In this document: positions 53,211-62,467 of the stretch, one piece after another
How the letters are laid out: each line of letters starts with the position of its first letter
Position numbering within the stretch: position 1 is the stretch's first letter
Assembly: GCA_016178725.1 (NCBI GenBank)
Contig: JACOSV010000027.1
Location: 1 to 64,000 of the forward strand
DNA length: 64,000 bases
Source: Candidatus Eiseniibacteriota bacterium
GTDB taxonomy: Bacteria; Eisenbacteria; RBG-16-71-46
Direction: 5' to 3'
The notes under the pieces: generated by a model
Told to the model about the DNA's origin: nothing
Databases searched by the model: none
What the model saw: only the letters and a program-made list of their open reading frames with translations
Translations under genes and position numbers: made by a program

Positions 53211-53918
53211 TCAGTACGCGCCGGGGACGAGGCGCGCGGTGCGGGTCATGTAGTCACGATACGAGTCGCCGAACTGCTCCTGCATGAACGCCTCCTCGAC
53301 ATCCATTCGGCGCTTGAACATCCAGAACACGACCGGCATCAGCGCCAGCGCGACGGCGCTGCGGAAGACGCCGGCGAAACCGAGATCCATGAGGATGATG
53401 CCGAGGTACGACGGATGCCGCACGAGGCGGTAGAAGCCCGACGTGTGCAGCGTGTGTCCCTCCTGCACCGCGACCACCGAGACGAAGCGGCGGCCGAGCT
53501 CGAGCATGGGCCCGAGGCGCAGCGCGACGCCGAGCGCGAGCACGGCGAGGCCGGTCCAGCGCAGCGCGTCGCCGCCCGGAAGCACGGCGATGTCGCGCGC
53601 GTCCATGTAGGGCATGACGAACGCCGTGAAGAGCGAGTGGAAGACGAGCAGCGGGAAGAACGGCCGCCAGTCGGGCGCGTGCTTGAGGCCGCGGCTGCGG
53701 CCCGACGTGCTCCACGTCATCACCGGGATCATCGCGAGGTGCAGGATCACGACACCGACCCGCACCGGGTGCGCGAAGAACCCGGCGACGCTGCCCCATC
53801 CCAGCACCATCAGGAACAGGAACAGCAGGACGTTGAGGGGAATGCCGATCAACTGGCGGATCGAGGGCGGCCGGCCGGCCGGCCCCCGATCCGCCGATGC
53901 GTGGCCCACGTCGCTCAC
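53211..53918 (-). CDS. isoprenylcysteine carboxyl methyltransferase (ICMT/PEMT) family membrane protein
   Basis: 235 residues with about five membrane helices and the family C-terminal motif: HTSGFYRLVRHPSYLGIILM, then FKRRMDVEEAFMQEQFGDSY and DYMTRTARLVPG. Bacterial members methylate lipids or unknown acceptors with SAM. GTG 53918 overlaps the stop of the upstream lipoprotein gene (GTGA). Confidence 0.88.
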   Translation of the reverse strand: MSDVGHASADRGPAGRPPSIRQLIGIPLNVLLFLFLMVLGWGSVAGFFAHPVRVGVVILHLAMIPVMTWSTSGRSRGLKHAPDWRPFFPLLVFHSLFTAFVMPYMDARDIAVLPGGDALRWTGLAVLALGVALRLGPMLELGRRFVSVVAVQEGHTLHTSGFYRLVRHPSYLGIILMDLGFAGVFRSAVALALMPVVFWMFKRRMDVEEAFMQEQFGDSYRDYMTRTARLVPGAY

Positions 53919-54415
53919 ATCCCCGGGGGCCGCATATCGCTGTTGAACGTGTCGACGATGATCTTCCAAGCCCAGTTCATCCTCTTGAAGGTGGTCGCGT
54001 ACTTGCCGACATCGTGCATCGACTTGCCTTTGGGGGCCGGGGCGGTCATGTCGTAGCTCCCGAGATCGATCACGAGATCGCCGGCCTCGGAGACGATCTT
54101 GGTGTTCGATTGCATGGTCACCTTGACGCCCGGCATGGCGAGCATGCCCGCCCACGCGCGCTGAATCGCGTCCTTTCCGTCGGCGCGCGGAGCGTTCGGC
54201 GGCAGGAAGTGCGCGTCGGCGGCGTAGCACGCGACGACCGCCGCCGTATCGTGAGCCGCGGCGGCCGCTGCGAACGTCGCGTTGGCACTGTCGATCGCCG
54301 CCGAGATCGCGGCCTGATTCACCGCCGGCGCCGACTGCTGCGCGCCGCCGGAGCAGCCGCACGCGGCGGCGAGCAGCATCGCAGGGAACATCCAGCGAGG
54401 AATACGAGCACGCAT
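53915..54415 (-). CDS. SnoaL/DUF4440-like lipoprotein
   Basis: 166 residues: signal with lipobox LLAAACGC, then a cone-shaped SnoaL/NTF2-like domain (AAISAAIDSANATFAAAAAA, VVACYAADAHFLPPNAPRAD, GKDAIQRAWAGMLAM, WAWKIIVDTFNSD). Such domains bind small ligands or act as nuclear-transport-factor-2-like enzymes; no specific activity can be assigned. AGGAGG precedes ATG 54415. Confidence 0.85.
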   Translation of the reverse strand: MRARIPRWMFPAMLLAAACGCSGGAQQSAPAVNQAAISAAIDSANATFAAAAAAHDTAAVVACYAADAHFLPPNAPRADGKDAIQRAWAGMLAMPGVKVTMQSNTKIVSEAGDLVIDLGSYDMTAPAPKGKSMHDVGKYATTFKRMNWAWKIIVDTFNSDMRPPGM

Positions 54416-54441
54416 GAACGCCTCCTGATCGGGGTCGAGCT

Positions 54442-54458
54442 GCCCGCGCACCGCGGGC
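54442..54458. other. hairpin downstream of recA
   Basis: GCCCGCG and CGCGGGC pair across a 3-base loop between the recA stop and the lipoprotein start. No T run follows, so termination would be partial at best. Confidence 0.4.
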
Positions 54459-54476
54459 GGAACGAAGGCCGGCAGG

Positions 54477-56699
54477 CTAGCGCTTGCGATCCCCGCTCGC
54501 CACCAGCGCCGGCTGCGGGCGCGCCGAGTTGCCGGCGGGCTTGCTCGCCACGGGCGGCGGGCTCGCGGCGCGCTCCGCCGTACCGTTGGCGGCGGCGGGC
54601 GGCGGCGCGAGCGTGCGCAGTCCGAGCAGCGGCAGGAGCTTCGCCTCGAGCTGGGCTCGTACGTCAGCGTGCTCGCGCAGGAACAGCCGCGCGTTCTCGC
54701 GGCCCTGGCCGATGCGCTCCGGGCCGAACGAGAACCACGTGCCGCTCTTCTCGATCACGCCCTTGTCCACGCCGAAGTCGATCAGCTCGCCTTCGCGCGA
54801 AATGCCCTCGTTGTAGACGATGTCGAACTCGGCCTCGCGGAACGGCGCGGCGACCTTGTTCTTGACCACCTTCACCTTGGTGCGGTTGCCGACCGCCACA
54901 TCGCCTTCCTTGAGCGTCGCGATGCGGCGTATGTCCAGGCGCACCGACGCGTAGAACTTGAGCGCGCGCCCGCCGGCGGTGGTCTCGGGCGAGTTGTGCA
55001 CGATGACCCCATCGACCAGGTACGAGTGGTTGCCCTCGACCTGGATGTCGAACCGGTGCGTCGCACGCGTCGCGGGCTTGCGATAGCGCTTGACGATCTT
55101 CGCGGGAACGGCGCGAAGCTCCTTGCGCTCCGCGAGCGCCGTCGCGACGGCGCCCTCACCCGTCGCCGGACTCCAGGCGAATTGTCCGCGACGACTCGGA
55201 TGCAGTTTGTACTGCACGCAGGGGTGCAGCCACGGTGCGATCAGGGCATGCAGCCGCGCCGTCTGCCCGGAGCTGAACCAGAATCCCCGGCCATCGTCGC
55301 GCGGTCGACCGACACCGAGCTGTTCGAGTCGTTCGCACACCGCCTCACGGCACGTGCTCTGGAGCGACTTGTTGTAGAGGACGGCCCTGCCCTTTCCCCA
55401 CTGTTCGAACGAGCCCCCGAACGAGCCGTCGTCGCCGTACCAGACGGCGAGCCCACGCGCGTCGAGCTCGGCCAGGATCTCGGTGCTCGCGGTGCGCTCT
55501 CCGTCCGCCGAGTACAGCTGGGAGCGCAGGTCAGCCAGGAACGGGGCGGCGAGCGTGTCGAAGCCGGTTCCATTCCCGACCCGAGCCATTCCACGCGAAA
55601 GCGGGCCCAGCATCGCGTGCTTCCATTCGACGTATTCCGCCTGCTCCGGTCCGTGGCCGACACGGAAGGTGGCCGTGTGCGTGCCCACCTGTCGCAACGA
55701 ACCGTCGCCGAGCGCGCTGCCGATGATGACCTGGCGCTGATCGTCCGAGATCGCGATGTCCTCGACCGACACGAGCACCTCGTCGCCCACACCCAGCTCA
55801 CCGGCCGGAACCTCTCCGTTGGGAGTGAAGATCATGTGTCCCGGGGTTGCCGCGAACTTCCGGCGGCCCGATGGTCCGCCCTCGACCTCGAACTGCAGGA
55901 AAGTGTCGGTCGGGCCATTGTCGAACCAGTTCATCACCTTGCGAGGCTCGATGGCGCCGGTCACCGGATCGTAGGACAGAACCTCGACCGGCATCTTCTG
56001 GTTGACGATCTTCCCGATCTTCTCACTCGATCCGTCGGCGAGCATGACGCGAGTGTTGTAGTGGAAGCAGCCGAACATCACGCCGATCTGCATGCGGATC
56101 TGGTTGATGAAGATGACGCTGGTTTTGCTCTTGGAGATCGAGCCGGTGAGCTTGCGCAGCGCCTGCGACATGAGCCGCGCCTGGAGCCCGACGTGCGAGT
56201 CGCCCATCTCGCCTTCGATCTCGGCCCGCGGCACGAGAGCGGCGACCGAGTCGATCACCACCACGTCCACCGCGCCCGAGCGCACGAGGTGGTCGGCGAT
56301 CTCGAGCGCCTCTTCGCCCGTGTCGGGCTGTGCGACGTGGAGGTTGGCGATATCCACGCCCAGCTTCTGCGCGTAGGCGGCGTCGAGCGCGTGCTCGGCG
56401 TCGATGAACACCGCGTTGCCGCCCGAGCGCTGCGCGTTGGCGATGATCGTGAGCGCGAGCGTCGTCTTGCCCGACGACTCGGGTCCGTAGATCTCGATCA
56501 CGCGGCCGCGCGGGATGCCGCCGATGCCGAGCGCCATGTCGAGCGCGATCGATCCGGTCGAGATGATCTCGACCGGCACCAGCGCCTGCTCCTCACCGAG
56601 CTTCATGATGGCGCCCTTGCCGAACTGCTTCTCGATCTGCTGCAGGGCGAGGTCCAGCGCCTTCGTCTTTTCCTTGGCGGAGGGCGTGTTGGGAATCAT
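54477..56699 (-). CDS. recA: RecA recombinase with an in-frame intein
   Basis: 740 codons. Residues 1-210 are the RecA N-part: GPESSGKTT (Walker A, 72-80), [20 protein letters not shown] and [14 protein letters not shown] (loop L2 region start). Residues 211-569 are an intein. Residues 570-740 resume [20 protein letters not shown] and end with a Pro/Ala-rich tail. The spliced protein would have 381 residues. It drives strand exchange and SOS cleavage. ATG 56699 follows GGAG; a TATGAT-like -10 lies at 56757-56762 on the minus strand. An orthodox LexA box was not found. Confidence 0.96.
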   Translation of the reverse strand: MIPNTPSAKEKTKALDLALQQIEKQFGKGAIMKLGEEQALVPVEIISTGSIALDMALGIGGIPRGRVIEIYGPESSGKTTLALTIIANAQRSGGNAVFIDAEHALDAAYAQKLGVDIANLHVAQPDTGEEALEIADHLVRSGAVDVVVIDSVAALVPRAEIEGEMGDSHVGLQARLMSQALRKLTGSISKSKTSVIFINQIRMQIGVMFGCFHYNTRVMLADGSSEKIGKIVNQKMPVEVLSYDPVTGAIEPRKVMNWFDNGPTDTFLQFEVEGGPSGRRKFAATPGHMIFTPNGEVPAGELGVGDEVLVSVEDIAISDDQRQVIIGSALGDGSLRQVGTHTATFRVGHGPEQAEYVEWKHAMLGPLSRGMARVGNGTGFDTLAAPFLADLRSQLYSADGERTASTEILAELDARGLAVWYGDDGSFGGSFEQWGKGRAVLYNKSLQSTCREAVCERLEQLGVGRPRDDGRGFWFSSGQTARLHALIAPWLHPCVQYKLHPSRRGQFAWSPATGEGAVATALAERKELRAVPAKIVKRYRKPATRATHRFDIQVEGNHSYLVDGVIVHNSPETTAGGRALKFYASVRLDIRRIATLKEGDVAVGNRTKVKVVKNKVAAPFREAEFDIVYNEGISREGELIDFGVDKGVIEKSGTWFSFGPERIGQGRENARLFLREHADVRAQLEAKLLPLLGLRTLAPPPAAANGTAERAASPPPVASKPAGNSARPQPALVASGDRKR
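54993..56069 (-). mobile_element. RecA intein with LAGLIDADG homing endonuclease, 359 residues
   Basis: It begins with Cys ([13 protein letters not shown], block A) directly after GVMFG and ends VDGVIVHN followed by Ser+1, as protein splicing requires. Block B is [10 protein letters not shown] (Thr-x-x-His); blocks F/G are [20 protein letters not shown]. Two endonuclease motifs are present: [12 protein letters not shown] and [10 protein letters not shown], both with acidic residues, so DNA cleavage may be intact. The DNA looks less GC-rich than recA itself. It lies at a conserved loop site of RecA, where RecA inteins of some mycobacteria also reside (from memory). Confidence 0.95.
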
Positions 56700-56860
56700 C
56701 GGCTGCGTCTCCTTCGCAGGGGCGTTCGTTGTGCGGGGCGCGGGGCACGTGGCCGGATCATAGCCGCGCCCGCGCGTCCCATCGAGGGTCGGGCGCATAC
56801 TACACATTTGGGCAGGGGATGGGAAGAGGCAATTCGGGCCGGGAATTGGCGGGGAAAACG

Positions 56861-56893
56861 ACCCGAGCCGGGGGCGACTGCCCCGGCTCGGGT
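56861..56893 (-). terminator. intrinsic terminator upstream of recA
   Basis: A perfect 13-bp stem (ACCCGAGCCGGGG with CCCCGGCTCGGGT, 7-base loop) is followed on the minus strand by CGTTTTCCCC. It lies 17 bases beyond the stop of the small secreted-protein gene and separates that unit from recA. Confidence 0.75.
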
Positions 56894-56909
56894 GAGTGCA
56901 GTGGTCAGG

Positions 56910-57347
56910 TTAGTGCTTCTTACCGCGGTCCTTGCCGCGGTCCACGATCACGTCGGGACCGCCGTCGGTCGGCTGCTTACACAGTTCCTGACTGACCGTG
57001 TAGGGAAAGGTCCCTGCCCCGCTGACGATGCCGCCGGCGACCTCACCCGGAGCGATGGTGAACGTGGTGGGGCTTCCGAACGGGGAGCCATGCGTGAACG
57101 TAATCGTGACCGAGGCAGTCGTCGAGTCGTGCCATGCGACCAGGTCGGCACCCTTGGCGTGGGCGTGGATCTGATCGAGAGTCGTGCACACCCCCCGGGT
57201 CGTGATCTCGATGTACGTCATCTTCGGAGGCGGCGTGGCGTTCGCGCGCCTCCCTCCGGACGGTGTCGCGCCGAGCAGGAACATCCCGCCGAGAACCACG
57301 AATCCAACCGCGATCACCCGGACTCCATGCCATCCTGACCCATTCAT
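56910..57347 (-). CDS. small secreted protein with C-terminal GPDVIVD tail
   Basis: 145 residues: hydrophobic signal (VIAVGFVVLGGMFLLGAT), a beta-rich domain with two Cys (GVCTTL, ELCKQ) likely disulfide-linked, and a tail GGPDVIVDRGKDRGKKH. The tail is shared with the neighbouring gene product (GGPDVIVDDG...). Less GC-rich than the flanks. No known family. It is followed by a strong terminator. Confidence 0.75.
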   Translation of the reverse strand: MNGSGWHGVRVIAVGFVVLGGMFLLGATPSGGRRANATPPPKMTYIEITTRGVCTTLDQIHAHAKGADLVAWHDSTTASVTITFTHGSPFGSPTTFTIAPGEVAGGIVSGAGTFPYTVSQELCKQPTDGGPDVIVDRGKDRGKKH

Positions 57348-57383
57348 GCGACCTCCTCTTCTTTCATCGACCGAGCTGCTCGA

Positions 57384-57935
57384 TCAGTGCTTACCGCCCG
57401 GATTGCCCGGCACCCTGCCGTCATCCACGATCACGTCCGGCCCACCGCCGAAGGTGTGTAGGCAATCCGCCGGCAGCGACCTGTAATAGAAGGTCCTATT
57501 CCCATTCTGCTTCCTGTCGTACCCAACGATGCCCCCATCGCTACCGCCTGGCTCCACGTCGAGGTGCCTCTGCTGCACCAGCGGACTCGTCCCTGTGAAG
57601 TCGATTCTGACCGATCCATCTTTCGGAGACAGGCGGGATATCCAGACGACCGAGTCACCGGTATCGACCCCCTTCATCTCGGGCGGGCTGAACGTCACGC
57701 ACAGCTTCTTGGATGCCGAGGCGCTCTTGACCACATAAATGTGCTTGGTGATGCCGTTCCACGGCGGAGGAGTGTCGCCGGCGATGTGCGTGCGAGACGT
57801 GTCCATCGTCGCCCCGCCCGTCGTCATGGCATGCGTGCTCTCCGCGGGCGCCCCGAAGGGCGTCGAGGTCTTCGACTGACATCCGAGCACGCTCAACAGG
57901 GCGACGATTCCGACCCAAACACGTCGATGGCCCAT
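57384..57935 (-). CDS. small lipoprotein with C-terminal GPDVIVD tail
   Basis: 183 residues: lipobox VALLSVLGCQ, a Thr/Gly-rich linker, then a domain (KHIYVVKSASASKKLCVTFS, DSVVWISRLSPKDGSVRIDF) that recalls cupredoxin-like beta sandwiches without clear copper ligands. It ends CLHTFGGGPDVIVDDG and a Gly/Lys/His tail. It is paralogous at the C-terminus to the next gene. GGGGAGG precedes ATG 57935. The Ser/Thr kinase gene lies directly upstream in the same direction. Confidence 0.75.
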   Translation of the reverse strand: MGHRRVWVGIVALLSVLGCQSKTSTPFGAPAESTHAMTTGGATMDTSRTHIAGDTPPPWNGITKHIYVVKSASASKKLCVTFSPPEMKGVDTGDSVVWISRLSPKDGSVRIDFTGTSPLVQQRHLDVEPGGSDGGIVGYDRKQNGNRTFYYRSLPADCLHTFGGGPDVIVDDGRVPGNPGGKH

Positions 57936-57974
57936 CCTGCGACCTCCCCGCGTGCGCGTCGAACCGCTCATGAC

Positions 57975-60461
57975 TCAACCTCCGGACTCGTGTGATGTTC
58001 CGGGATCCTCGACGTGGATGGCCGCGCGCGCCGCGATCAACTTCCGAAATCGATCATCCTTGCGCAGTTCGGCCAGCGATGGATCGCGCAGCAGGCGCTC
58101 GCGGCCGAGTCCGCGCCGCATCGCCTCGCCGATCCATCGTAGCGCGGTCCGGCGTTCGCCGAGAGTCTCATATGCAATTCCGGCCTGCGCGAGGATTGAT
58201 ACATCCTGTCCGCCGAGCGAGAGCGCTCGCGACACCGCCTCGCGCGCGCGCACCGGATCGCCGATTTCGGCGAACCAGCAACCCAGCCACACCCACTCCT
58301 CCGCGAAGTTGGGATTGATGCGCACGCGCTCGAGGCCGAGCGCGACCGCGCGCTCGAACGCTTCGCGCGCGCGCGGCGCGCCGCCCTGCGTCTGCTGGCA
58401 GGCGCTGCCGAGGTGCCCCCACATGCGCGAGTCGAGCGGCTTGAGCGCCACCGCGCGTTCGAACGCCTGCGCCGATTCGGCGTGGTGCCCGAGGTAGTAC
58501 TCGACCGTTCCCACGCCCGCCCATGCGATCGCATTCGGACGGATCGCGATCGAGCGGCGGTACGCCTCGAGCGCGTCCTCGAGCCGGTCGAGCGAGAAGT
58601 AGGCGGCGCCGAGGTGCGCGTGGCCCCGCGCGTTCTCGGGCGAGAGCTGCGTCACCGCGCGCCACGGCTCGACCGCGAGCGCGTAGCGCGCCTGCCGGAA
58701 GCAGACGACGCCGAGCCGGTCGTACCCGGCCCACGCGCTTGGGCGCAGCGCGATCGCCTGACGCGCCGCGGCCTCCGCGCCGTCGAAGCGCCCGAGCCGT
58801 TCGTGCGCGAGCGCGAGCCCGAGCCATGCGTCCGGCAGATCATGGCGCACCGCGATCGCGCGCCCGAACGTGGCGATCGCCTCCTCGTGCCGGCCGACCG
58901 AGTTGTGCACATCGCCGAGCGTCACCAGCACCTCCGGGGCATCGGGATCCAGCGCGAGCGCGCGCGCGCAGGCGTCGGCCGCCTTCATCTCCCACACCGC
59001 CTGAACAACGAGTCCGTACTTGTCGAGGTACGCGCGGGCGAGCGCCGCCGCCGCCAGCGCCGAATCGCCCTCGTCGGCCGTGAGCGTCTCGAGCAGCCGG
59101 ATCGCGCCGTCCACCGACGCCTCGTCGTCGAAGCGCTGCAGGTACCCGAGCGCCTGGAGGTAGCGCTCGTGCGACGCGGGATCGCGCGTCGCACGCCGCC
59201 GCGGCGCCCCGGCCGGCCGGGCGTCGAGCACGGCGAGCAGCTTCTCGGTGAGCCGGTCCTCGAGCGCGAAGAGCTCCGCCGCCATGCCGTCGAGCGTGTC
59301 GCCGCCGATCGTGACGCGCGTCGCGAGATCGGTGACGCCGTACGTGATGCGCACGTGCGGGCCGATGCGCCGCAGCGTGCCCTCGACGACGAAACGTGCG
59401 CCGAGCGTCTCGGCCCGCCGCGCCCACGTCTCGCCCGGCTCGGCGTCCGGCTCGGGCGCCACCACGGCGATCTCGGGAACGGCGGCGAGGCTCGCCGTTA
59501 CCGCTTCGGTCAGGCCGCGCGCGAGCGCGTCCGACCCGCCGCCCTCACCCGAGAGATCGCGAAACGGCGCGACCGCGACCGTACGGCGGCCGGGCGTGAA
59601 CAGCTCGAGCGGCGACGCGGGCCGCGCGGCGTCACCGCCGCCCGCCGCGCGCAGATCGGCGATGAACGCGTCGGCCTCCTGATAGCGGTCGGCCGGTCGT
59701 TTGGCGAGCGCTTTGAGCACGGCGCGGTCGATCCACTCCGGCAGATCGGCACGCCGCTCGCTCGGCCGCGCGGGCGCTTCGTTGGCCGCCGCGTAGATCA
59801 GCGCCTCGGCGTGGCGCGACCGGAACGGCAGCGCGCCGGTGAGGAGCTCGTAGAACACGACGCCGAGGCCGTAGAGATCGCTGCGCGGATCGGCCTCATC
59901 GCCGGCCGCGACCTCGGGCGAGACGAACGCCGGCGTCATCAGCACGCGATCCGCCGCCGTGAACCGCGAGCGCCCCTCGATCAGCGCGAAGCCGAAGTCG
60001 ATCACGAATACGCGACCGTCGCGATCGATCATGATGTTGCCGCCCGACACGTCGCGGTGGACCACGCCGCGGCTGTGCGCGTGGCCGAGCGCTTCGGCTG
60101 CGGCGACGGCGATCCGCACCGCCTCGGCGACGGGAAGACGCGCGCGCGCGGCGAGAGCGGACGCCGTCTCGCCGTCCACGAGCTGCTGCGCGACGTAGAC
60201 CTGCCCCTGCCATTCGCCGGACCCGAACGTCGTCGGGATGCCGGGGTGATCGAGCAGCCGCGTCGCCTCGATTTCGCGCAGCAGACGGCGGCGCGCTTCG
60301 GCGGAGCCGAGCAGGCGCTCGGCCAGCAGCTTGAGCACGGCCGGTCGGCGGATGATCGTGTCCTCGGCGCGCCACACCACCGCCTGCCCGCCGCCGTCGA
60401 GCGGCTCGACGACGCGGAAGCGGCCGACGAGATCGCCGGGCGCGGGGGTGCGCGGGCTCAT
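57975..60461 (-). CDS. Ser/Thr protein kinase with FlgO/TolB-like and TPR domains
   Basis: 828 residues. The kinase domain (about 14-270) has Gly loop LDGGGQAVVW, Lys44, HRDVSGGN (Asp137, Asn142) and DFG (155-157). The loop has Ser where HRDxKPxN kinases carry Lys. No membrane span follows; instead a FlgO/TolB-N-like domain (VAVAPFRDLSGEGG, FVVEGTLRRIGPHVRITYGV) and about ten TPR units (AIATFGRAIAVRHDLPDAWL, HAHLGAAYFSLDRLEDALEA). This layout is common in Acidobacteria-like phyla. Its stop and start overlap those of its neighbours. The substrate is unknown; reduced kinase activity is possible. Confidence 0.9.
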   Translation of the reverse strand: MSPRTPAPGDLVGRFRVVEPLDGGGQAVVWRAEDTIIRRPAVLKLLAERLLGSAEARRRLLREIEATRLLDHPGIPTTFGSGEWQGQVYVAQQLVDGETASALAARARLPVAEAVRIAVAAAEALGHAHSRGVVHRDVSGGNIMIDRDGRVFVIDFGFALIEGRSRFTAADRVLMTPAFVSPEVAAGDEADPRSDLYGLGVVFYELLTGALPFRSRHAEALIYAAANEAPARPSERRADLPEWIDRAVLKALAKRPADRYQEADAFIADLRAAGGGDAARPASPLELFTPGRRTVAVAPFRDLSGEGGGSDALARGLTEAVTASLAAVPEIAVVAPEPDAEPGETWARRAETLGARFVVEGTLRRIGPHVRITYGVTDLATRVTIGGDTLDGMAAELFALEDRLTEKLLAVLDARPAGAPRRRATRDPASHERYLQALGYLQRFDDEASVDGAIRLLETLTADEGDSALAAAALARAYLDKYGLVVQAVWEMKAADACARALALDPDAPEVLVTLGDVHNSVGRHEEAIATFGRAIAVRHDLPDAWLGLALAHERLGRFDGAEAAARQAIALRPSAWAGYDRLGVVCFRQARYALAVEPWRAVTQLSPENARGHAHLGAAYFSLDRLEDALEAYRRSIAIRPNAIAWAGVGTVEYYLGHHAESAQAFERAVALKPLDSRMWGHLGSACQQTQGGAPRAREAFERAVALGLERVRINPNFAEEWVWLGCWFAEIGDPVRAREAVSRALSLGGQDVSILAQAGIAYETLGERRTALRWIGEAMRRGLGRERLLRDPSLAELRKDDRFRKLIAARAAIHVEDPGTSHESGG

Positions 60462-61099
60462 GACGCGAGCACCGCCTCGGCGCGCACCGCATACTTGGAT
60501 CCCGCCGCGCGTACAGAATTGGAAGGCGCGGCGCCGGCGCGACCAACATTGGAAGGCGCGGCGCCGGACGCGAGCGTGCTCTCGATCACGCGCACGCGGT
60601 CGACGCGGAAGCGCGGCGCCGGATCGGGCCCGACGTCCTGGAGGCGCCCGCTCCAGTCCTGATCGCGCGCACGCACGCGCGCGATCGTGAGGTGCGGCGC
60701 GAACGGGCGGGCGGCGGGCGCGAACCCCTGCGCCACGAGCGCGCGCTCAACGCCCGCGGCGAGCGCGACCAGCGCCTCGCCCCCCTCGGCGAGCCCGAGC
60801 CACAGGACGCGCGCGCGCTGCGCGGCGGGGAACGCGTCCGCCGCGCCGAGCAAGGCGTCGAACGGCGCGACGCCGGTGACCCCCTCGCGCGCCGCGGTGA
60901 TCACGCGCGCGAGTGCGCCGCGTTCATAAACCGCGTCGCGGCGCCGCTCATCCAGATCGCCCATGAACCGCAGCGTGTAGTGCAGGTTCTCGCGCCGCAC
61001 CCAGGCGAGACCGTCGCCCTGGCGCCGCACGCGCGCGATCGCATCCGCCACCGCCGCCTGCACCGGCGCGGGCGGGAACACGGCGAGGAAGATGCGCAC
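60458..61099 (-). CDS. thpR: RNA 2',3'-cyclic phosphodiesterase (2H family) with repeat insertion
   Basis: 213 residues with both HxTx motifs of the 2H phosphoesterases: ENLHYTLRFMGD and FAPHLTIARV. ThpR opens 2',3'-cyclic RNA ends. The usual C-terminus (STL-xx-GSxYxVxAEAPL) is split here by about 22 residues, GAAPSNVGRAGAAPSNSV, encoded by a 30-bp repeat (60516-60565). The frame is kept. It is placed between cinA and recA as in many genomes, with the kinase block inserted. Confidence 0.9.
   Translation of the reverse strand: MRIFLAVFPPAPVQAAVADAIARVRRQGDGLAWVRRENLHYTLRFMGDLDERRRDAVYERGALARVITAAREGVTGVAPFDALLGAADAFPAAQRARVLWLGLAEGGEALVALAAGVERALVAQGFAPAARPFAPHLTIARVRARDQDWSGRLQDVGPDPAPRFRVDRVRVIESTLASGAAPSNVGRAGAAPSNSVRAAGSKYAVRAEAVLAS
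60516..60565. repeat. 30-bp repeat, 1.7 units, inside thpR
   Basis: attggaaggcgcggcgccgg occurs twice with 30-base spacing, joined by cgcgaccaac. It differs from the 34.5 kb array by three substitutions per unit. Relative to the coding strand it is inverted compared with the copy in the amidase gene. Confidence 0.9.
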
Positions 61100-61102
61100 G
61101 GC

Positions 61103-62362
61103 TCATCCGTCCAGCGCGGGGTCGAGCGGCAAACCCTGGAGCGTGCGCCGCACGAGATCGAGCGCGGTCTGCGCCGCGCGCTCGCGGATCGCGCGCCGCG
61201 TGCCCATGAATCGGTACGTGCGCACCGCGGCGCCGTCCGGCGCGGCGACGGCGATGAACACCGTGCCCACCGGCTTCTCGTCGCTGCCGCCCGTGGGCCC
61301 GGCGACGCCGGTGATGCCGGCGCCGACCTCGACGCCCGCCTGCTCGCGCGCGCCGCGCGCCATCTGCTCGGCGACCGGCGCGCTCACCGCGCCGTGCCCG
61401 TCGAGGTCCACCGGGCGCACGCCGAGCAGCGCGACCTTCGACGCGTTCGAGTAGGTGACGTAGCCGCGCTCGAAGTAACGCGAGGACCCGTCGATGTCGG
61501 TGAGCCGGCGCGCCATGAGGCCGCCGGTGCACGATTCGGCAACGGCAATCCGCCAGCCCCTCGCGACGAGCAGATCGCCCACGACCTCCTCCATCGTCCG
61601 CGCGCCCTCGGCGTAGATCACCGGGCGCACGCGCGCCTCGAGTTGCTCGTGCGCGCGCATCGCGACTTCATGCACCGGCGCCGGATCCGCGCCGGCGACG
61701 GTGACGCGCAAGTCCACGCCGAAATAGCTCGGCAGGTACGCGAGCGCGGCGCCCGGCCAGCGCTGCGGCAGCTTGCCGATCCGCTCGTGGAGCTGACTCT
61801 CGAACGCGCCGGCGGTGCGGAGCGTGAACGACTCGACGGCGAGCCCCGAGCGCTCGCGGAAGTACGGGATCACGAACTCGACCGCCAGCGCCTCCATCTC
61901 CTGCGGCACGCCGGGGAGCAGGATCACGGGCTTCTCGTCCTGCGTGATCAGCAGTCCGGGCGCGGTGCCGAGCGGGTTGGGCCACGCGGTCGCGCCGCGC
62001 GGCAGCAGCGCCTGGCTCTCGACCGACGCGGGGAGCTTGCGGCCCGATCGCTTCGCGCGATCGCGGATGCGCGCGAGCACGTCGTCGTCGAGCTGGAGCC
62101 GGCGGCCGAGCGCCGCCGCGACGGCCTTGCGCGTGATGTCGTCCGGCGTCGGCCCGAGCCCGCCCGTCATCACGACGCCGTCGGCGCGCGTGAGCGCGCG
62201 GCGCAGCGCCTCGCCGATGCGCTCGCCGACGTCGCCCACAGTCGTGTGCCAGACGACCGGGACGCTCACCTCTTCGAGCGCGCGCGCGAGGAAGGCGAAG
62301 TTGGTGTCGAGCGTGCGGCCGGAGAGGACTTCGTTGCCGATCGTGATGATCTCGACTTGCAT
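61103..62362 (-). CDS. cinA: CinA, competence/damage-inducible protein
   Basis: 419 residues: N-terminal MoCF-like domain (IITIGNEVLSGRTLDTNFAF, VVMTGGLGPTPDDITRKAVA) with ADP-ribose/NAD pyrophosphatase function in relatives, and a C-terminal nicotinamide-nucleotide amidase domain (RIAVAESCTGGLMARRLTDI, GITGVAGPTGGSDEKPVGTV). It recycles NMN. It is cotranscribed with thpR (three bases between). Confidence 0.95.
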   Translation of the reverse strand: MQVEIITIGNEVLSGRTLDTNFAFLARALEEVSVPVVWHTTVGDVGERIGEALRRALTRADGVVMTGGLGPTPDDITRKAVAAALGRRLQLDDDVLARIRDRAKRSGRKLPASVESQALLPRGATAWPNPLGTAPGLLITQDEKPVILLPGVPQEMEALAVEFVIPYFRERSGLAVESFTLRTAGAFESQLHERIGKLPQRWPGAALAYLPSYFGVDLRVTVAGADPAPVHEVAMRAHEQLEARVRPVIYAEGARTMEEVVGDLLVARGWRIAVAESCTGGLMARRLTDIDGSSRYFERGYVTYSNASKVALLGVRPVDLDGHGAVSAPVAEQMARGAREQAGVEVGAGITGVAGPTGGSDEKPVGTVFIAVAAPDGAAVRTYRFMGTRRAIRERAAQTALDLVRRTLQGLPLDPALDG

Positions 62363-62467
62363 CGGGCGGCGAGCATAGAGGAAACGCGCGAGGGCGGCAG
62401 CGTGCGCGGCGCGGCGCGGGAAAACGCGGGAGTTACGGCGCGGCCGCGATACGCGGCCGATCGTGGT

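Noticed and set aside
56699-56860. LexA/SOS box upstream of recA
   Set aside because: No palindrome matching the CTGTN8ACAG or GAACN4GTTC types was seen; only a -10-like TATGAT is present.
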